Source of the DNA: Hyphomicrobiales bacterium
GTDB taxonomy: Bacteria > Pseudomonadota > Alphaproteobacteria > Rhizobiales > Rhizobiaceae
Direction of reading: 5' to 3'
Length of the DNA: 64,000 nt
Assembly (NCBI GenBank): GCA_900472575.1
Contig: UCIV01000005.1
Location: 166,457-230,456, forward strand
Under the pieces are notes generated by a model. That model worked only from the letters and a program-made list of their open reading frames with translations. It was not told the origin of the DNA and ran no database searches. The translations under genes were made by a program, and so were the position numbers. Below are positions 53,257 to 64,000 of the stretch, piece after piece; the first letter of the stretch is position 1; each line of letters starts with the position of its first letter.

Positions 53257-53742
53257 ATGACGATCGCAGTGGGCGAAAAGCTTCCGGAAGCAACATTCAA
53301 GGAAAAGACGGCAGATGGCCCGGTGGAAGTGACGACCAGCGGTCTTTTCGCCGGCAAGAAGGTCGTGCTGTTTGCCGTACCCGGCGCCTTCACGCCGACC
53401 TGCACGCTCAACCATCTGCCTGGTTACATTGAAAACCGCGATGCCATTCTTGCACGCGGCGTCGATGATATCGCTGTCGTTGCCGTCAACGACTGGCATG
53501 TGATGGGCGCCTGGGCGCAACAGTCCAACGCGCTCGGCAAGATCCACTTTCTCGCCGATTTCGACGCCTCCTTCACCAAGGCCATGGGCCTCGACATCGA
53601 CCTCTCCGGCGGTGGGCTCGGCGTGCGCTCGAAGCGTTATTCCATGCTGGTCGAGGACGGCGTGGTGAAGTCGCTCAACATCGAGGAAAGCCCCGGCCAG
53701 GCCACCGTCTCGGGTGCCGCGGCGATGTTGGAACAGCTTTGA
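53257..53742 (+). CDS. Peroxiredoxin (Prx5-like)
   Basis: The 161-residue protein is a Prx5-type atypical peroxiredoxin with the active-site motif PGAFTPTCT (peroxidatic C49) and R-containing RSKRYSML. It reduces peroxides, using a thiol donor. The ATG at 53257 has GGAGAGAC about eight bases upstream. A well-formed terminator follows the stop. Confidence 0.9.
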   Translation: MTIAVGEKLPEATFKEKTADGPVEVTTSGLFAGKKVVLFAVPGAFTPTCTLNHLPGYIENRDAILARGVDDIAVVAVNDWHVMGAWAQQSNALGKIHFLADFDASFTKAMGLDIDLSGGGLGVRSKRYSMLVEDGVVKSLNIEESPGQATVSGAAAMLEQL

Positions 53743-53772
53743 TCTAACTGACGGGATTTGTAGAATGACGAA

Positions 53773-53793
53773 GGGCGCCAGATGGCGCCCTTT
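53773..53793 (+). terminator. Intrinsic terminator of the peroxiredoxin gene
   Basis: The perfect 7-base stem GGGCGCC-AGAT-GGCGCCC is followed by TTTGC. It lies about 30 bases after the peroxiredoxin stop and 25 bases before the convergent Dabb gene. Confidence 0.75.
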
Positions 53794-53817
53794 GCATTGT
53801 GAACTAAATTGGTGCGG

Positions 53818-54126
53818 CTACGCTGCGAGATCGTAGACGATAAGGCCGGACAGGCCACCATCGGCGGAGGCGACGATACGTTCGGCAACGGCCAGATGAT
53901 CCGGAGCCGCGAGATAGGTATCACGCGCCTCCGGGCTTTCGAATGTCACGATAAAGCCATCCAGAAAGCCACCGCTCAAACCTTCGGACGATATGTTCGG
54001 ACCGAATTTGACATCAACGATGCCCGAAAGCGTGTTCTGAAGGCCTGCGATCGCCGCGTAGATTTCCTGTTTTTCGGCGTCCTGTACCGACGACTTGAAG
54101 CGCAGAAAAACACAGTGAAGGATCAT
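53818..54126 (-). CDS. Dabb-domain (stress-responsive A/B barrel) protein
   Basis: The 102-residue dimeric alpha/beta-barrel protein has LHCVFLRFKSSVQDAEKQ, then GFIVTFESPEARDTYL and PDHLAVAERI, the Dabb pattern. Members are small stress-associated proteins, some with enzymatic roles in plants and fungi; no function can be given here. The ATG at 54126 is selected because it begins the barrel directly. It converges with peroxiredoxin and is downstream of rnhA. Confidence 0.82.
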   Translation of the reverse strand: MILHCVFLRFKSSVQDAEKQEIYAAIAGLQNTLSGIVDVKFGPNISSEGLSGGFLDGFIVTFESPEARDTYLAAPDHLAVAERIVASADGGLSGLIVYDLAA

Positions 54127-54231
54127 GCGTGGTCTCCCGTTGTCGTGCCCCGATTTGGCCACGATCACCATAGGCGGTGACGCCGCAATGGCAAGTCGGG
54201 TCTGATGCGGCTGAGCGACGTCGAAGGCGGG

Positions 54232-54699
54232 TTATTTTACCAGAAGCGACCGGCCAAGATTGGGTTTCTTGAACGGCTCCATGCCGAGGCGGGCGAGTTC
54301 GTCAGCGCGTTCGTTTTCCGGATGGCCGGCATGGCCCTTGACCCAGTGCCACTTGACCTTGTGGCGCTGGTTGGCGGCATCGAGCTGCTGCCAGAGTTCA
54401 CCATTCTTCACCGGCTTTTTGTCGGCGGTCTTCCAGCCGTTTTTCTTCCAGCCGAAGATCCACTTGGAGATGCCGTCCATCACGTATTTGCTGTCGGTGT
54501 AGAGATCGACCTCGCATTCGCTTTTCAATGCGGTGAGCGCGGAGATGGCGGCCAGAAGCTCCATGCGGTTATTGGTGGTTTCCGCCTCGCCGCCGTTCAG
54601 CTCCTTGGTGGTTTCACCGTAACGCAGGATGGCACCCCAGCCGCCGGGGCCGGGATTTCCGGAGCAGGCGCCATCGGTGAAAATCTCGACCTGCTTCAT
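54232..54699 (-). CDS. rnhA: Ribonuclease HI
   Basis: The 155-residue RNase HI has the four carboxylates D9 ([13 protein letters not shown]), E47 (NRMELLA), D69 (TDSKYV) and D133 (ERADELA), plus H123. It cuts the RNA strand of RNA-DNA hybrids. Its ATG lies inside the end of thrB (4-base overlap ATGA), giving the conserved thrB-rnhA pair. Confidence 0.96.
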   Translation of the reverse strand: MKQVEIFTDGACSGNPGPGGWGAILRYGETTKELNGGEAETTNNRMELLAAISALTALKSECEVDLYTDSKYVMDGISKWIFGWKKNGWKTADKKPVKNGELWQQLDAANQRHKVKWHWVKGHAGHPENERADELARLGMEPFKKPNLGRSLLVK

Positions 54700-55673
54700 G
54701 ACGCCACCTCGATTGCCGGTGCATATTCGGCGACCGATGAAATCTGCCGGTGGAAGCGCAGCTTTCGCAGATATTCGAGCGGGTCCTTCTTGACCACCAG
54801 CGCGCCTTCCGGCGTCGTCAGCCAGTCGTATAGGCGAGTGAGGAAGAAGCGCAACGCCGAACCGCGGGCGAGAACCGGCATCGCTTCGCGTTCTTCATCC
54901 GAAAGCGGCCGCACCGAGCAATAGCCTTCGAGCAGTGCCGAACCCTTGGTGACGTTGTAGGAGCCATCCTTCTCGAAGCACCAGGCATTGAGGCAGATCG
55001 AGACGTCATAGGCGAGCAGGTCGTTGCAGGCGAAATAGAAGTCGATCAGGCCGGAAAGCTCGTCGCCCAGGAAGAAGACATTGTCCTGGAAGAGATCGGC
55101 ATGGATGACGCCTGCGGGCAGGTTTTTCGGCCAATGGGCTTCGAGATAGGCGAGTTCGGCGGTGATTTCCGCTTCAAGGCCCGTCTCGACCTCGTCGGCA
55201 CGCTCGGCCGACTTTTCCCACAGGACCTTCCAGCCCTCGAGCGACAGAGCATTCGGCCGCTTGATGTCGAACCCCTCACCGGCAAGATGCATGCCGGCCA
55301 GCGCCTTGCCGACTTCGCGGCAATGTTTTGCTTCCGGCTTTCTCAGCCACATGCCTTCAAGGAAGGAGATGAGCGCTGCCGGACGGCCGGAAAGCTCGCC
55401 CAGAAGCTCGCCATCACGGCGCGGCAAAGGCAACGGGCAGGACAAGCCGCGTTCCGAAAGATGCTGCATGAGGCCTAGGAAAAACGGCAGGTCCGACTTC
55501 TCCACCCGCTTTTCATAGAGCGTCAGGATCAGCGGATCCTTCGTCGTATGCAGCAGGAAGTTGGAGTTTTCCACGCCTTCGGCAATGCCCTTGTAGGAGG
55601 TCAGCTCACCGACGTCATATTGCGCCAGAAAGTGCTTGAGGTCGGTTTCGGTGATGTCGGTATAAACGGCCAA
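54696..55673 (-). CDS. thrB: Homoserine kinase (ThrB, APH-like type)
   Basis: The 325-residue protein belongs to the aminoglycoside-phosphotransferase-like homoserine kinases of alphaproteobacteria: [35 protein letters not shown], and the catalytic [13 protein letters not shown] (HxDxxxxN) plus [10 protein letters not shown]. It phosphorylates homoserine for ThrC. No ATG is available; a TTG at 55673 (with GTGAG upstream) gives the family-typical N-terminus MAVYTDIT, while an upstream TTG at 55694 adds seven residues with no support. Confidence 0.93.
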   Translation of the reverse strand: MAVYTDITETDLKHFLAQYDVGELTSYKGIAEGVENSNFLLHTTKDPLILTLYEKRVEKSDLPFFLGLMQHLSERGLSCPLPLPRRDGELLGELSGRPAALISFLEGMWLRKPEAKHCREVGKALAGMHLAGEGFDIKRPNALSLEGWKVLWEKSAERADEVETGLEAEITAELAYLEAHWPKNLPAGVIHADLFQDNVFFLGDELSGLIDFYFACNDLLAYDVSICLNAWCFEKDGSYNVTKGSALLEGYCSVRPLSDEEREAMPVLARGSALRFFLTRLYDWLTTPEGALVVKKDPLEYLRKLRFHRQISSVAEYAPAIEVAS

Positions 55674-55811
55674 GGCGGTCTCACAGTCGGTCAAGGGGCA
55701 GAATCATCTGCCGGAAGTGTAACCCCATCTGCCTTGCCGGGCATCGTGTGGGAAGTGGAATTGCGAAATTGTGGTGCGGCGGCTTTCTCATGCCTCGGCG
55801 GTTGCGGCTTT

Positions 55812-55954
55812 GCCCCTCACCCTAACCCTCTCCCCGTAAACGGGGCGAGGGGACTTGCCACACTCAACGTCGGAGAGAAGCCAAAACCTCGCGGCTCGCG
55901 TCCTTCGCCCCGTCATTACGGGGAGAAGGTGCCGGCAGGCGGATGAGGGGCAGC
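55812..55954. repeat. Mosaic palindromic intergenic element, copy 1
   Basis: The element is bounded by inverted ends, TGCCCCTCA at the left and TGAGGGGCA at the right, and contains two internal palindromes: CCCCGT-AAA-CGGGG-like and CTCCCCGTCATTACGGGGAG. It lies between thrB and ispH. Copy 2 at 57909-58074 shares its left half and its right end. Such non-coding elements are typical of rhizobial genomes. Confidence 0.8.
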
Positions 55955-55957
55955 CAA

Positions 55958-57010
55958 TTACTCAGCAAGTTGCTTCGCTTCGTCAGCGCTCGCCGACAGC
56001 GGCCGATCGCCGTTAACCCACGCCATATCCTCCACAGTCAGCGGAACACTGCGAAGCTCGCGGTTGACGAGGAAGTTTTCGGTTTCCTCGGCGGTGATGG
56101 CCAGCTCGATCTCGGCTGAAAACCGTTCCTTGAAGGCGGCGATGATCTCGTCGACGATGACTTCCGGGGCGGATGCACCGGCAGAGAGGCCGAGCGTGCG
56201 GATCCTGCCGATCTCGTCCCAGTTCAGCTCGGAGGCGCGCTGGACGAGCAACGAGCGCTTGGCCCCTGCCCTCAAGGCCACTTCGACGAGACGCTTGGAA
56301 TTGGACGAATTCGGTGCGCCGACGACGATGAAGAGATCGCAGCCGGGAGCCGCTTCCTTCACCGCTTCCTGGCGGTTGGTGGTGGCGTAGCAGATGCTGT
56401 CGGCCGCCGGAGCCTGAAGATTGGGGAAACGCTCCTGCAGCTTGGCGATGACGCCTGCCGTATCATCGACCGAGAGCGTCGTCTGGGTGACGAAACCGAG
56501 ATTGTCAGGATCTTCCGGCATATAGGCTTCGGCATCGGCAATCGTATCAACGAGCGAAACGGTTCCGGGCGGCAGCTGCCCCATCGTGCCGATGACTTCA
56601 GGATGGCCGGCATGGCCGATCAGCACGACATGGCGACCAAGGCGCTGGTGGCGCATGGCCTGCTTGTGAACCTTGGACACAAGCGGGCAAGTCGCATCGA
56701 GATAGAAAAGATTGCGGGCCTGCGCATCTTCCGGCACGGATTTCGGCACGCCGTGGGCGGAGAATACGACCGGCTGCTGGCGATGTTCTTCGGGGATCTC
56801 GTGCAGTTCCTCGACGAAGACGGCGCCCTTGGCTTCCAGTCCCTCGACGACATAGCGGTTATGGACGATCTCGTGGCGGACATAGACCGGCGCACCATAT
56901 TGTTTCAGCGCCAGAACAACGATCTGGATCGCCCGGTCGACCCCGGCGCAGAAACCGCGCGGACCGCAAAGCCTGATCGAAAGAGCCGGTTTGGTGACCT
57001 GAATGTTCAT
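55958..57010 (-). CDS. ispH: 4-hydroxy-3-methylbut-2-enyl diphosphate reductase
   Basis: The 350-residue protein has the three iron-sulfur cysteines of IspH (C21 in [29 protein letters not shown]), along with [13 protein letters not shown] and VIFSAHGV-like motifs. It performs the last step of the non-mevalonate isoprenoid pathway. The ATG at 57010 (MNIQVTK) is preferred; upstream codons extend into the SURF1 side without support. It ends three bases from the mosaic element. Confidence 0.95.
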   Translation of the reverse strand: MNIQVTKPALSIRLCGPRGFCAGVDRAIQIVVLALKQYGAPVYVRHEIVHNRYVVEGLEAKGAVFVEELHEIPEEHRQQPVVFSAHGVPKSVPEDAQARNLFYLDATCPLVSKVHKQAMRHQRLGRHVVLIGHAGHPEVIGTMGQLPPGTVSLVDTIADAEAYMPEDPDNLGFVTQTTLSVDDTAGVIAKLQERFPNLQAPAADSICYATTNRQEAVKEAAPGCDLFIVVGAPNSSNSKRLVEVALRAGAKRSLLVQRASELNWDEIGRIRTLGLSAGASAPEVIVDEIIAAFKERFSAEIELAITAEETENFLVNRELRSVPLTVEDMAWVNGDRPLSASADEAKQLAE

Positions 57011-57085
57011 TCCGCATCCGCTGTTGGAAAATGCCTGAAGCCTCATATAGGCGAGGCAATTGAGGCGCGCCAACAGAAAATGTCG

Positions 57086-57865
57086 TTATCGCCCTTCTCC
57101 GGCCGGTGATGAGGCGGGTTTGCGGCTGCGCCACCACATGCCGAAAACCACGGCCAGCAATGCTGCGGCGAGACCATACCATGTCGCGGCATATTGGAGA
57201 TGGTTGTTGGGAAGGTCGAATTGCGTCACACCGCCCTTCGGCCAGCCGCCGGGATTGATGACGGATGCATCGGCATCGACGAAAAAGGCAATGACGTCGG
57301 AGAGCCCATCGCTTGCGGCCATGGCATCGAGGTCTTTCCAGTAGAAGATGTTCTTGGAGAGATCGTTATCCGGCACCAGCATGGACGGCTTGCCGGAGAG
57401 TTTTGCGCGAGCGTAACCGGTGATCGTCTGTTCGCCGGAAACCTCGCCTTCCGCTCGTGTTACCGGCTCCTTCATCTCGTAGGGCACGAAGCCGCGGTTG
57501 ACGAAGATCTTGCGGCCGTCCGCCAGCGTCAGCGGCGTGTAGACGTAAAAGCCGGTGCGGCCTTCGAAGGTGGCGAAGAAATGCCGTTCCTTCGTGTGAT
57601 CGAATGTGCCGGAAAGCGTGATGCGGCGGTATTCGATATCGTTGCCAGCCGCAGCTCTCTGCTCGATCTGCGCAAGCGATACCGGTTGGGCTGCGCGGCG
57701 CTCGGTAATATCGGCGAGAAGGCCCTCCTTCCAATAGAGCCGCTCTACCTGCCATGTGCCGAGGGTGAGCAGGATGGCGAGTGAGAGGAGGATAAGGGCG
57801 GTGGTGAGGATGGTTTTCAATGAGGTTTTCTTGCGTGAGTTGGTCGTGACGACGTTGGTTCTCAT
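57086..57865 (-). CDS. SURF1-family cytochrome oxidase assembly protein
   Basis: The 259-residue protein has two membrane segments, one near residues 20-40 (TILTTALILLSLAILLTLGTWQVERL) and one near 225-245, with a periplasmic part between them. The N-terminal GTWQVERLYWKEGL, PV(R/V)AEGE and FVPYEMK-type motifs are typical of SURF1/SenC-like Shy1 proteins, which help haem insertion into subunit I of aa3 oxidase. The ATG at 57865 is preferred over an upstream GTG. It is downstream of ctaE in the same orientation. Confidence 0.88.
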   Translation of the reverse strand: MRTNVVTTNSRKKTSLKTILTTALILLSLAILLTLGTWQVERLYWKEGLLADITERRAAQPVSLAQIEQRAAAGNDIEYRRITLSGTFDHTKERHFFATFEGRTGFYVYTPLTLADGRKIFVNRGFVPYEMKEPVTRAEGEVSGEQTITGYARAKLSGKPSMLVPDNDLSKNIFYWKDLDAMAASDGLSDVIAFFVDADASVINPGGWPKGGVTQFDLPNNHLQYAATWYGLAAALLAVVFGMWWRSRKPASSPAGEGR

Positions 57866-57908
57866 CTTGCTACGACCAATCTCAAACAAAGTCACACGCG
57901 GAGAACTA

Positions 57909-58074
57909 GCCCCTCACCCTAACCCTCTCCCCGTAAACGGGGCGAGGGAACGTGCCACGATTGAAGCATAGGGCCGCGGCTTGCGCCCTTCTCCCCGTCA
58001 TTACGGGGGTCCGGAGGACGGGACGGGGCAAGCGACCCGTCCCCGGTTGGTGCCGGCAGGCGGATGAGGGGCAG
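57909..58074. repeat. Mosaic palindromic intergenic element, copy 2 with insertion
   Basis: This shares with copy 1 the left end (GCCCCTCACCCTAACCCTC), the CCCCGTAAACGGGG palindrome, the CTCCCCGTCATTACGGGG palindrome and the right end GTGCCGGCAGGCGGATGAGG followed by GGCAGC. It differs by about 40 extra bases (about 58009-58050) that carry their own inverted repeat (GACGGG and CCCGTC types). It separates SURF1 from ctaE. Confidence 0.8.
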
Positions 58075-58089
58075 CTGCCCAAAAAAACC

Positions 58090-58968
58090 TCACAAATGCG
58101 CCAGCGGTGCGCCCCAGCCGCCCCAGATGTAGATCGAGAAGAACAGGAACAGCCAGACGACGTCGACGAAGTGCCAGTACCAGGCGGCTGCTTCGAAGCC
58201 GAAATGACGTTCCGGGGTGAAGCCGCCATTAATGGCGCGGATCAGGCAGACGATCAGGAAGATCGTGCCGATCAGCACGTGGAAACCGTGGAAACCGGTG
58301 GCCATGAAGAAGGTGGCGCCATAGATCGAATTGGCGAATTCGAAGGGTGCGTGGGCATATTCATAAGCCTGCACGGCGGAAAACAGGATGCCGAGCGCGA
58401 CCGTCAGCGCAAGGCCGGTAACCAGTCCCTTGCGGTCGTTGTGCAGGAGCGCGTGATGCGCCCAGGTTACGCAGGTGCCGGAGAGAAGCAGGATGATCGT
58501 GTTGTAGAGCGGCAGGTGCCAGGGATCAAGAACTTCGATGCCCTTGGGCGGCCATTGACCGCCGAGCGCTTCGACGCGGGCGGCCTGGATCGCCTCGTTG
58601 GGATAGAGGCTCGCATCGAAAAAGGCCCAGAACCAGGCGACAAAAAACATCACTTCGGAGGCGATGAACATGATCATGCCGTAACGCAGATGCAGCGAGA
58701 CGACCCGCGTGTGATGGCCTTCATCACCTTCCTTGATCGTGTCCGCCCACCAGCCGATCATCACATAGAGGATGATCGCCAGGCCGATGAAGAACACCCA
58801 GGGGGTGGCCCAGTTGAGGCCGAACATGTGGAACTCGGCGCCCTTGAGATAGCGCATGTAACCGACACCACCGAAGGTGATGACGAAGGCGCCGATCGCG
58901 GCCAGGAGCGGCCAAGGGCTCGGATCGATGATGTGGTAGTCGTGATTCTTCTGATGCGCGTCTGCCAT
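58090..58968 (-). CDS. ctaE: Cytochrome c oxidase subunit III
   Basis: The 292-residue protein has seven membrane segments, with [38 protein letters not shown] and [14 protein letters not shown]. It is subunit III of the aa3-type oxidase. The ATG at 58968 follows GGGATTTTG-type sequence; upstream in-frame codons are not supported. Confidence 0.95.
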   Translation of the reverse strand: MADAHQKNHDYHIIDPSPWPLLAAIGAFVITFGGVGYMRYLKGAEFHMFGLNWATPWVFFIGLAIILYVMIGWWADTIKEGDEGHHTRVVSLHLRYGMIMFIASEVMFFVAWFWAFFDASLYPNEAIQAARVEALGGQWPPKGIEVLDPWHLPLYNTIILLLSGTCVTWAHHALLHNDRKGLVTGLALTVALGILFSAVQAYEYAHAPFEFANSIYGATFFMATGFHGFHVLIGTIFLIVCLIRAINGGFTPERHFGFEAAAWYWHFVDVVWLFLFFSIYIWGGWGAPLAHL

Positions 58969-59027
58969 GTCAAAATCCCCGATAAATGCCTCTCCACCGC
59001 ATGCGGAAATTTCCGCAAGCGCTCCTC

Positions 59028-59642
59028 TCAAAGCTTGCTTTCACCCTTTATCTCATCCGTCTTCACCGCAGCGACCGGCTTTGCCGGCTCGCTCGGATAG
59101 AAGGAATAGGATAGGGTGATCGTTCTGATATTCTTGGTTTCCTCCGCCTTGACGATCTCCGGATCGACGTAAAAGACGACGGGCATGGAAACGCTTTCGC
59201 CAGGCGCAAGCGTCTGCTCGGTGAAGCAGAAGCACTGCACCTTGTTGAAATAGGCACCGGCTTCCATCGGCGTGACGTTGAAGACGGCGGTGCCGGTGGT
59301 GGCGACGGCTGAGCGGTTGGTCGCCGTGTATTCGACCTGGATGGTCTCGCCGATCTTCGGCTGCACGGCTTTCGCCGCCTTAAAATCCCAGTTCAGGCCG
59401 CTTGATATGTTTGCATCGAAGGTAACCTGAACGGTGCGGTCGAGCACGGTCGACGAATACTGCTCTACCCGCTGGGTTGTGCCGTTATAGCCGGTGATCT
59501 GGCAGAAGAGACGGTAGAGCGGAACAGACGCGTAAGCGGCGCCAACCATGCCGAAAACAAATACGGCGCAACCGGCAAAGATCGAGGCGTTGCTGACCCG
59601 CTTTGCCTGGCCTGAATGCCCGCCCTGAATTCCGCCTGCCAT
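59028..59642 (-). CDS. ctaG: Cytochrome c oxidase assembly protein CtaG/Cox11
   Basis: The 204-residue protein has an N-terminal membrane anchor (about 18-40) and the Cox11 motif [15 protein letters not shown]. The copper-site motif CFCFTEQTL (about residues 139-147) is also present. It delivers copper to the CuB site of oxidase subunit I. GGGAGGAGCG directly precedes the ATG at 59642. It follows the CoxF-like gene by 40 bases. Confidence 0.94.
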   Translation of the reverse strand: MAGGIQGGHSGQAKRVSNASIFAGCAVFVFGMVGAAYASVPLYRLFCQITGYNGTTQRVEQYSSTVLDRTVQVTFDANISSGLNWDFKAAKAVQPKIGETIQVEYTATNRSAVATTGTAVFNVTPMEAGAYFNKVQCFCFTEQTLAPGESVSMPVVFYVDPEIVKAEETKNIRTITLSYSFYPSEPAKPVAAVKTDEIKGESKL

Positions 59643-59682
59643 GTCGCTCCTCCCTTAGCTCCATTCGGCTCCGTCTATCGGC

Positions 59683-59823
59683 CTAGTTCCAGAACCCGCC
59701 GACCTTGACCAGCGTGATGATGTAGAAAAGCACGCAAAGCCCCGCGAGAACGAGGCCGAGCGCCACATTGCGGTTTCGTCGTGACTTTTTCTGCGTCTCG
59801 CTGAGCTTGACGGTATCGATCAC
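59683..59823 (-). CDS. CoxF-like small cytochrome oxidase-associated protein
   Basis: The 46-residue protein starts at a GTG with a perfect GGAGGG site five bases upstream and overlaps the ctaB stop by the sequence GTGA. It has a basic, soluble N-terminus ([15 protein letters not shown]) and one membrane segment ([19 protein letters not shown]), ending KVGGFWN. Small proteins like this occur between ctaB and ctaG in other alphaproteobacteria (CoxF/CtaF family). The role is an assembly or stability factor by position only. Confidence 0.85.
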   Translation of the reverse strand: MIDTVKLSETQKKSRRNRNVALGLVLAGLCVLFYIITLVKVGGFWN

Positions 59824-60776
59824 AGAAACCCTCCGAGGAACTGGCCGAGACCGGCCGCCATGTGGTCGAAGATCAGCGCGGAGAAGACCGCGAAGAGATA
59901 GAAGATCGAATAGAAGAACAGCTTCTTGGCCGGCAGCATCTTCTCGTCATCCTCGGCCATGCGCAGCACGAGAATGGAATAGTAGATGAAGATGAGGCTC
60001 AGAATGCCGGTAAAGAGGCCGTAGCCGACGCTGGCAAGACCGGTGACGGTCGGTGCGGCGACGACGGCGGCCATCAGGACCGAATAGACGACCATCTGGA
60101 TCTTGGTCGAGCGCTGGCCAACGACATTCGGCATCATCGGGATACCAACGGAGCCGTAATCGCGCATCTTGAACAGCGCCAACGCCCAGAAATGCGGCGG
60201 GGTCCACATGAAGGTGATCATGAACAGGATGACGCTGTCGAGCGACACGCCACCGGTAACACAGGCCCAGCCGAGCATGGGCGGGAATGCGCCTGCAGCA
60301 CCGCCGATGACGATGTTCTGCGGCGTCGAGCGTTTCAGCCACATCGTGTACACGACGGCATAGAAGAAGATGGTGAAGGCGAGCAGGCCGGCGGCAAACC
60401 AGTTGACAGCAAGGCCGAGGATGACGACCGAGAAGGCCGAGAGCGTCAGGCCGAAGGCAAGTGCCTCATTAGGGCGGATGCGACCGGCGGGGATCGGGCG
60501 CTTTGCGGTGCGCGTCATCACGGCATCGATATCGGCATCGTACCACATGTTGAGCGCGCCGGAGGCGCCGGCACCAACGGCGATGCAGAGGATGGAGATG
60601 ATCGCCAGAACCGGGTTGATCTCACCGGGCGCGAGAACAAGGCCGGCAAAGGCGGTGAAAACCACCAGCGACATGACGCGCGGCTTCAGCAGCGCGAAAA
60701 AATCGCGCGCATCGGCTTCGGAAAGGAGCTTTCCTTCCTCTTGCGACATCGCTTGGGTGGAATCGATAACAGTCAT
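59820..60776 (-). CDS. ctaB: Protoheme IX farnesyltransferase (haem O synthase)
   Basis: The 318-residue protein has about nine membrane segments and the prenyltransferase signature [19 protein letters not shown] (N-x3-D-x2-D). [10 protein letters not shown] supplies the second region. It farnesylates haem b to haem O, the precursor of the haem A of the oxidase. It follows ctaD by 60 bases. The N-terminal 25 residues are hydrophilic. Confidence 0.95.
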   Translation of the reverse strand: MTVIDSTQAMSQEEGKLLSEADARDFFALLKPRVMSLVVFTAFAGLVLAPGEINPVLAIISILCIAVGAGASGALNMWYDADIDAVMTRTAKRPIPAGRIRPNEALAFGLTLSAFSVVILGLAVNWFAAGLLAFTIFFYAVVYTMWLKRSTPQNIVIGGAAGAFPPMLGWACVTGGVSLDSVILFMITFMWTPPHFWALALFKMRDYGSVGIPMMPNVVGQRSTKIQMVVYSVLMAAVVAAPTVTGLASVGYGLFTGILSLIFIYYSILVLRMAEDDEKMLPAKKLFFYSIFYLFAVFSALIFDHMAAGLGQFLGGFL

Positions 60777-60836
60777 TTCAATTCAGATCCTGACGAGATG
60801 CCGGGCGCTGCCAAGGCAGCACCCGGATCGGAATTC

Positions 60837-63472
<2,636 letters not shown>

Positions 63473-63852
63473 CACAAACTTTCTCCCCACGCATGTGATC
63501 CAGATCAACTCTTACGCAGTCTCCAAGCTATAGCTTGGTTCAACCATAGTTTGCTTATATCCGCAACGTCTTGCGACAAATGCCCCTGCGGCATTTTGCG
63601 CATTGTGGACGCGCGACATCCTCTGGTTGATTTCCCTCCGTAATAGACCACACCTCCCTCCACAGAGTCGCAGCCTGCAATGAGGATATGCTCTTTCGGC
63701 TGACAAATTCCACCAGATTTTGAAGCCGGCGACGTCCTTGTGACTTGAACAGGGTCCTACTTTCGCCGTACTCCGCTGAAAACTCGGCAAGGCTTTCCAA
63801 TTCGCACCGCGAAAGACAGGATAAGCCGCATTGATTCGAACCAGAGGTTTCC
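63473..63852. other. Divergent intergenic region upstream of ctaC
   Basis: About 380 bases contain no supported gene. The perfect 16-base palindrome listed at 63523-63538 lies here. A minus-strand frame of 92 codons (63512-63790) has no ribosome site, no recognisable family and unusual Cys/Arg content, and I reject it. Promoters for ctaC and for the divergent secreted protein are expected here. Confidence 0.45.
63523..63538. promoter_or_regulatory. 16-base perfect palindrome upstream of ctaC
   Basis: CCAAGCTATAGCTTGG is perfectly self-complementary and lies 51 bases from the ctaC start. A T-rich tract and GGTTCAACC follow. A dimeric regulator or site-specific control of the cta genes is inferred. 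Confidence 0.5.
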
Positions 63853-64000
63853 ATGGGTCGTCCCTCCCTCATCGGCGCAAGCCTTATTGCCCTCCTGACG
63901 CTGGGCACGGTCTCCACCGCATTCGCACAGCCGGCACAGACGCCGCCGGTGCCGAGTGCCGCACCGAAAGGTCCCGCCCCGAGCGCGCAGGCTCCGGCAC
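63853..64000 (+). CDS. Secreted protein, 5' part (3' truncated); possible IalB family
   Basis: The visible 49 residues have a Sec signal (MGRPSLIGASLIALLTLGTVSTAFAQ) followed by a Pro/Ala-rich stretch. AGAGG precedes the ATG. In rhizobia the gene next to ctaC is often an invasion-associated locus B (IalB)-like protein, and this N-terminus fits, but the diagnostic domain lies beyond the window. The gene diverges from ctaC. Confidence 0.5.
   Translation, partial: MGRPSLIGASLIALLTLGTVSTAFAQPAQTPPVPSAAPKGPAPSAQAPA

Noticed and set aside
63512..63790. Minus-strand frame of 92 codons upstream of ctaC
   Set aside because: No ribosome site, no recognisable family, Cys/Arg-rich composition, and overlaps the ctaC promoter region.

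Overview
This is a chromosomal segment of an alphaproteobacterium of the order Hyphomicrobiales (Rhizobiales), most like the Rhizobium/Agrobacterium/Neorhizobium group. The evidence is a CcrM-type GANTC adenine methyltransferase, the order smc - dsbA-like - DUF721 - mutY, the block thrC - M16 peptidase - GNAT, the run rnhA - thrB - ispH - SURF1 - ctaE/G/B/D/C, and GC-rich intergenic palindromic elements of rhizobial style. Identification rests on gene content and order, not on a database search.

Bases 1-17000 hold a surface-polysaccharide locus. It has the C-terminal end of a polysaccharide export protein, a small membrane protein, a Tat-exported GH16 glycanase, a Wzy-like polymerase and a Wzx-like flippase. 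On the minus strand lies a tightly coupled operon (10932 down to 4974, perhaps on to 3605): rfbF, an rfbC-like 3,5-epimerase, a DUF2172/DUF4910 peptidase-like protein, a C-methyltransferase, a DUF707 protein, an NAD-dependent epimerase/reductase and an FAD oxidoreductase. The set suggests a C-methyl-branched deoxysugar made from CDP-glucose, although no 4,6-dehydratase is visible. A second unit on the plus strand has another FAD protein, a GT4 glycosyltransferase and a FemAB/GNAT-like transferase. A tRNA-Gln gene (16987-17061) marks the right edge of the locus, with its 3' end facing the locus.

Bases 17000-40000 are mostly housekeeping: metallo-beta-lactamase hydrolase, DUF1499, VOC protein, pyruvate phosphate dikinase, SMC, DsbA-like thioredoxin protein, DUF721 (DciA-like), MutY, two HAD phosphatases, CcrM and a CPA1 sodium/proton antiporter. 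Small regulatory modules are interspersed: an S24-type repressor whose catalytic lysine appears to be arginine, a TetR/SDR divergent pair with three related operator-like sites, and an ArsR regulator divergent from an ABM/NIPSNAP pair with a palindrome between them.

Bases 40000-55700 carry a large autotransporter with four 69-residue tandem repeats, a lipoprotein, thrC, an M16 processing-type peptidase, a RimJ-like acetyltransferase, a 7TM-PAS-GGDEF-EAL protein with a degenerate GGDEF, a zinc metallopeptidase-like protein, CsbD, YqgE, a stand-alone DsbD N-terminal domain protein, a peroxiredoxin, a Dabb protein, rnhA and thrB.

Bases 55800-64000 hold ispH and the aa3-type cytochrome c oxidase cluster (ctaC, ctaD, ctaB, a 46-residue CoxF-like gene, ctaG, ctaE, SURF1), all on the minus strand and interrupted by two copies of a mosaic palindromic element. 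The window ends inside a divergently transcribed secreted protein gene. I see no phage, transposase, CRISPR array or complete mobile element.
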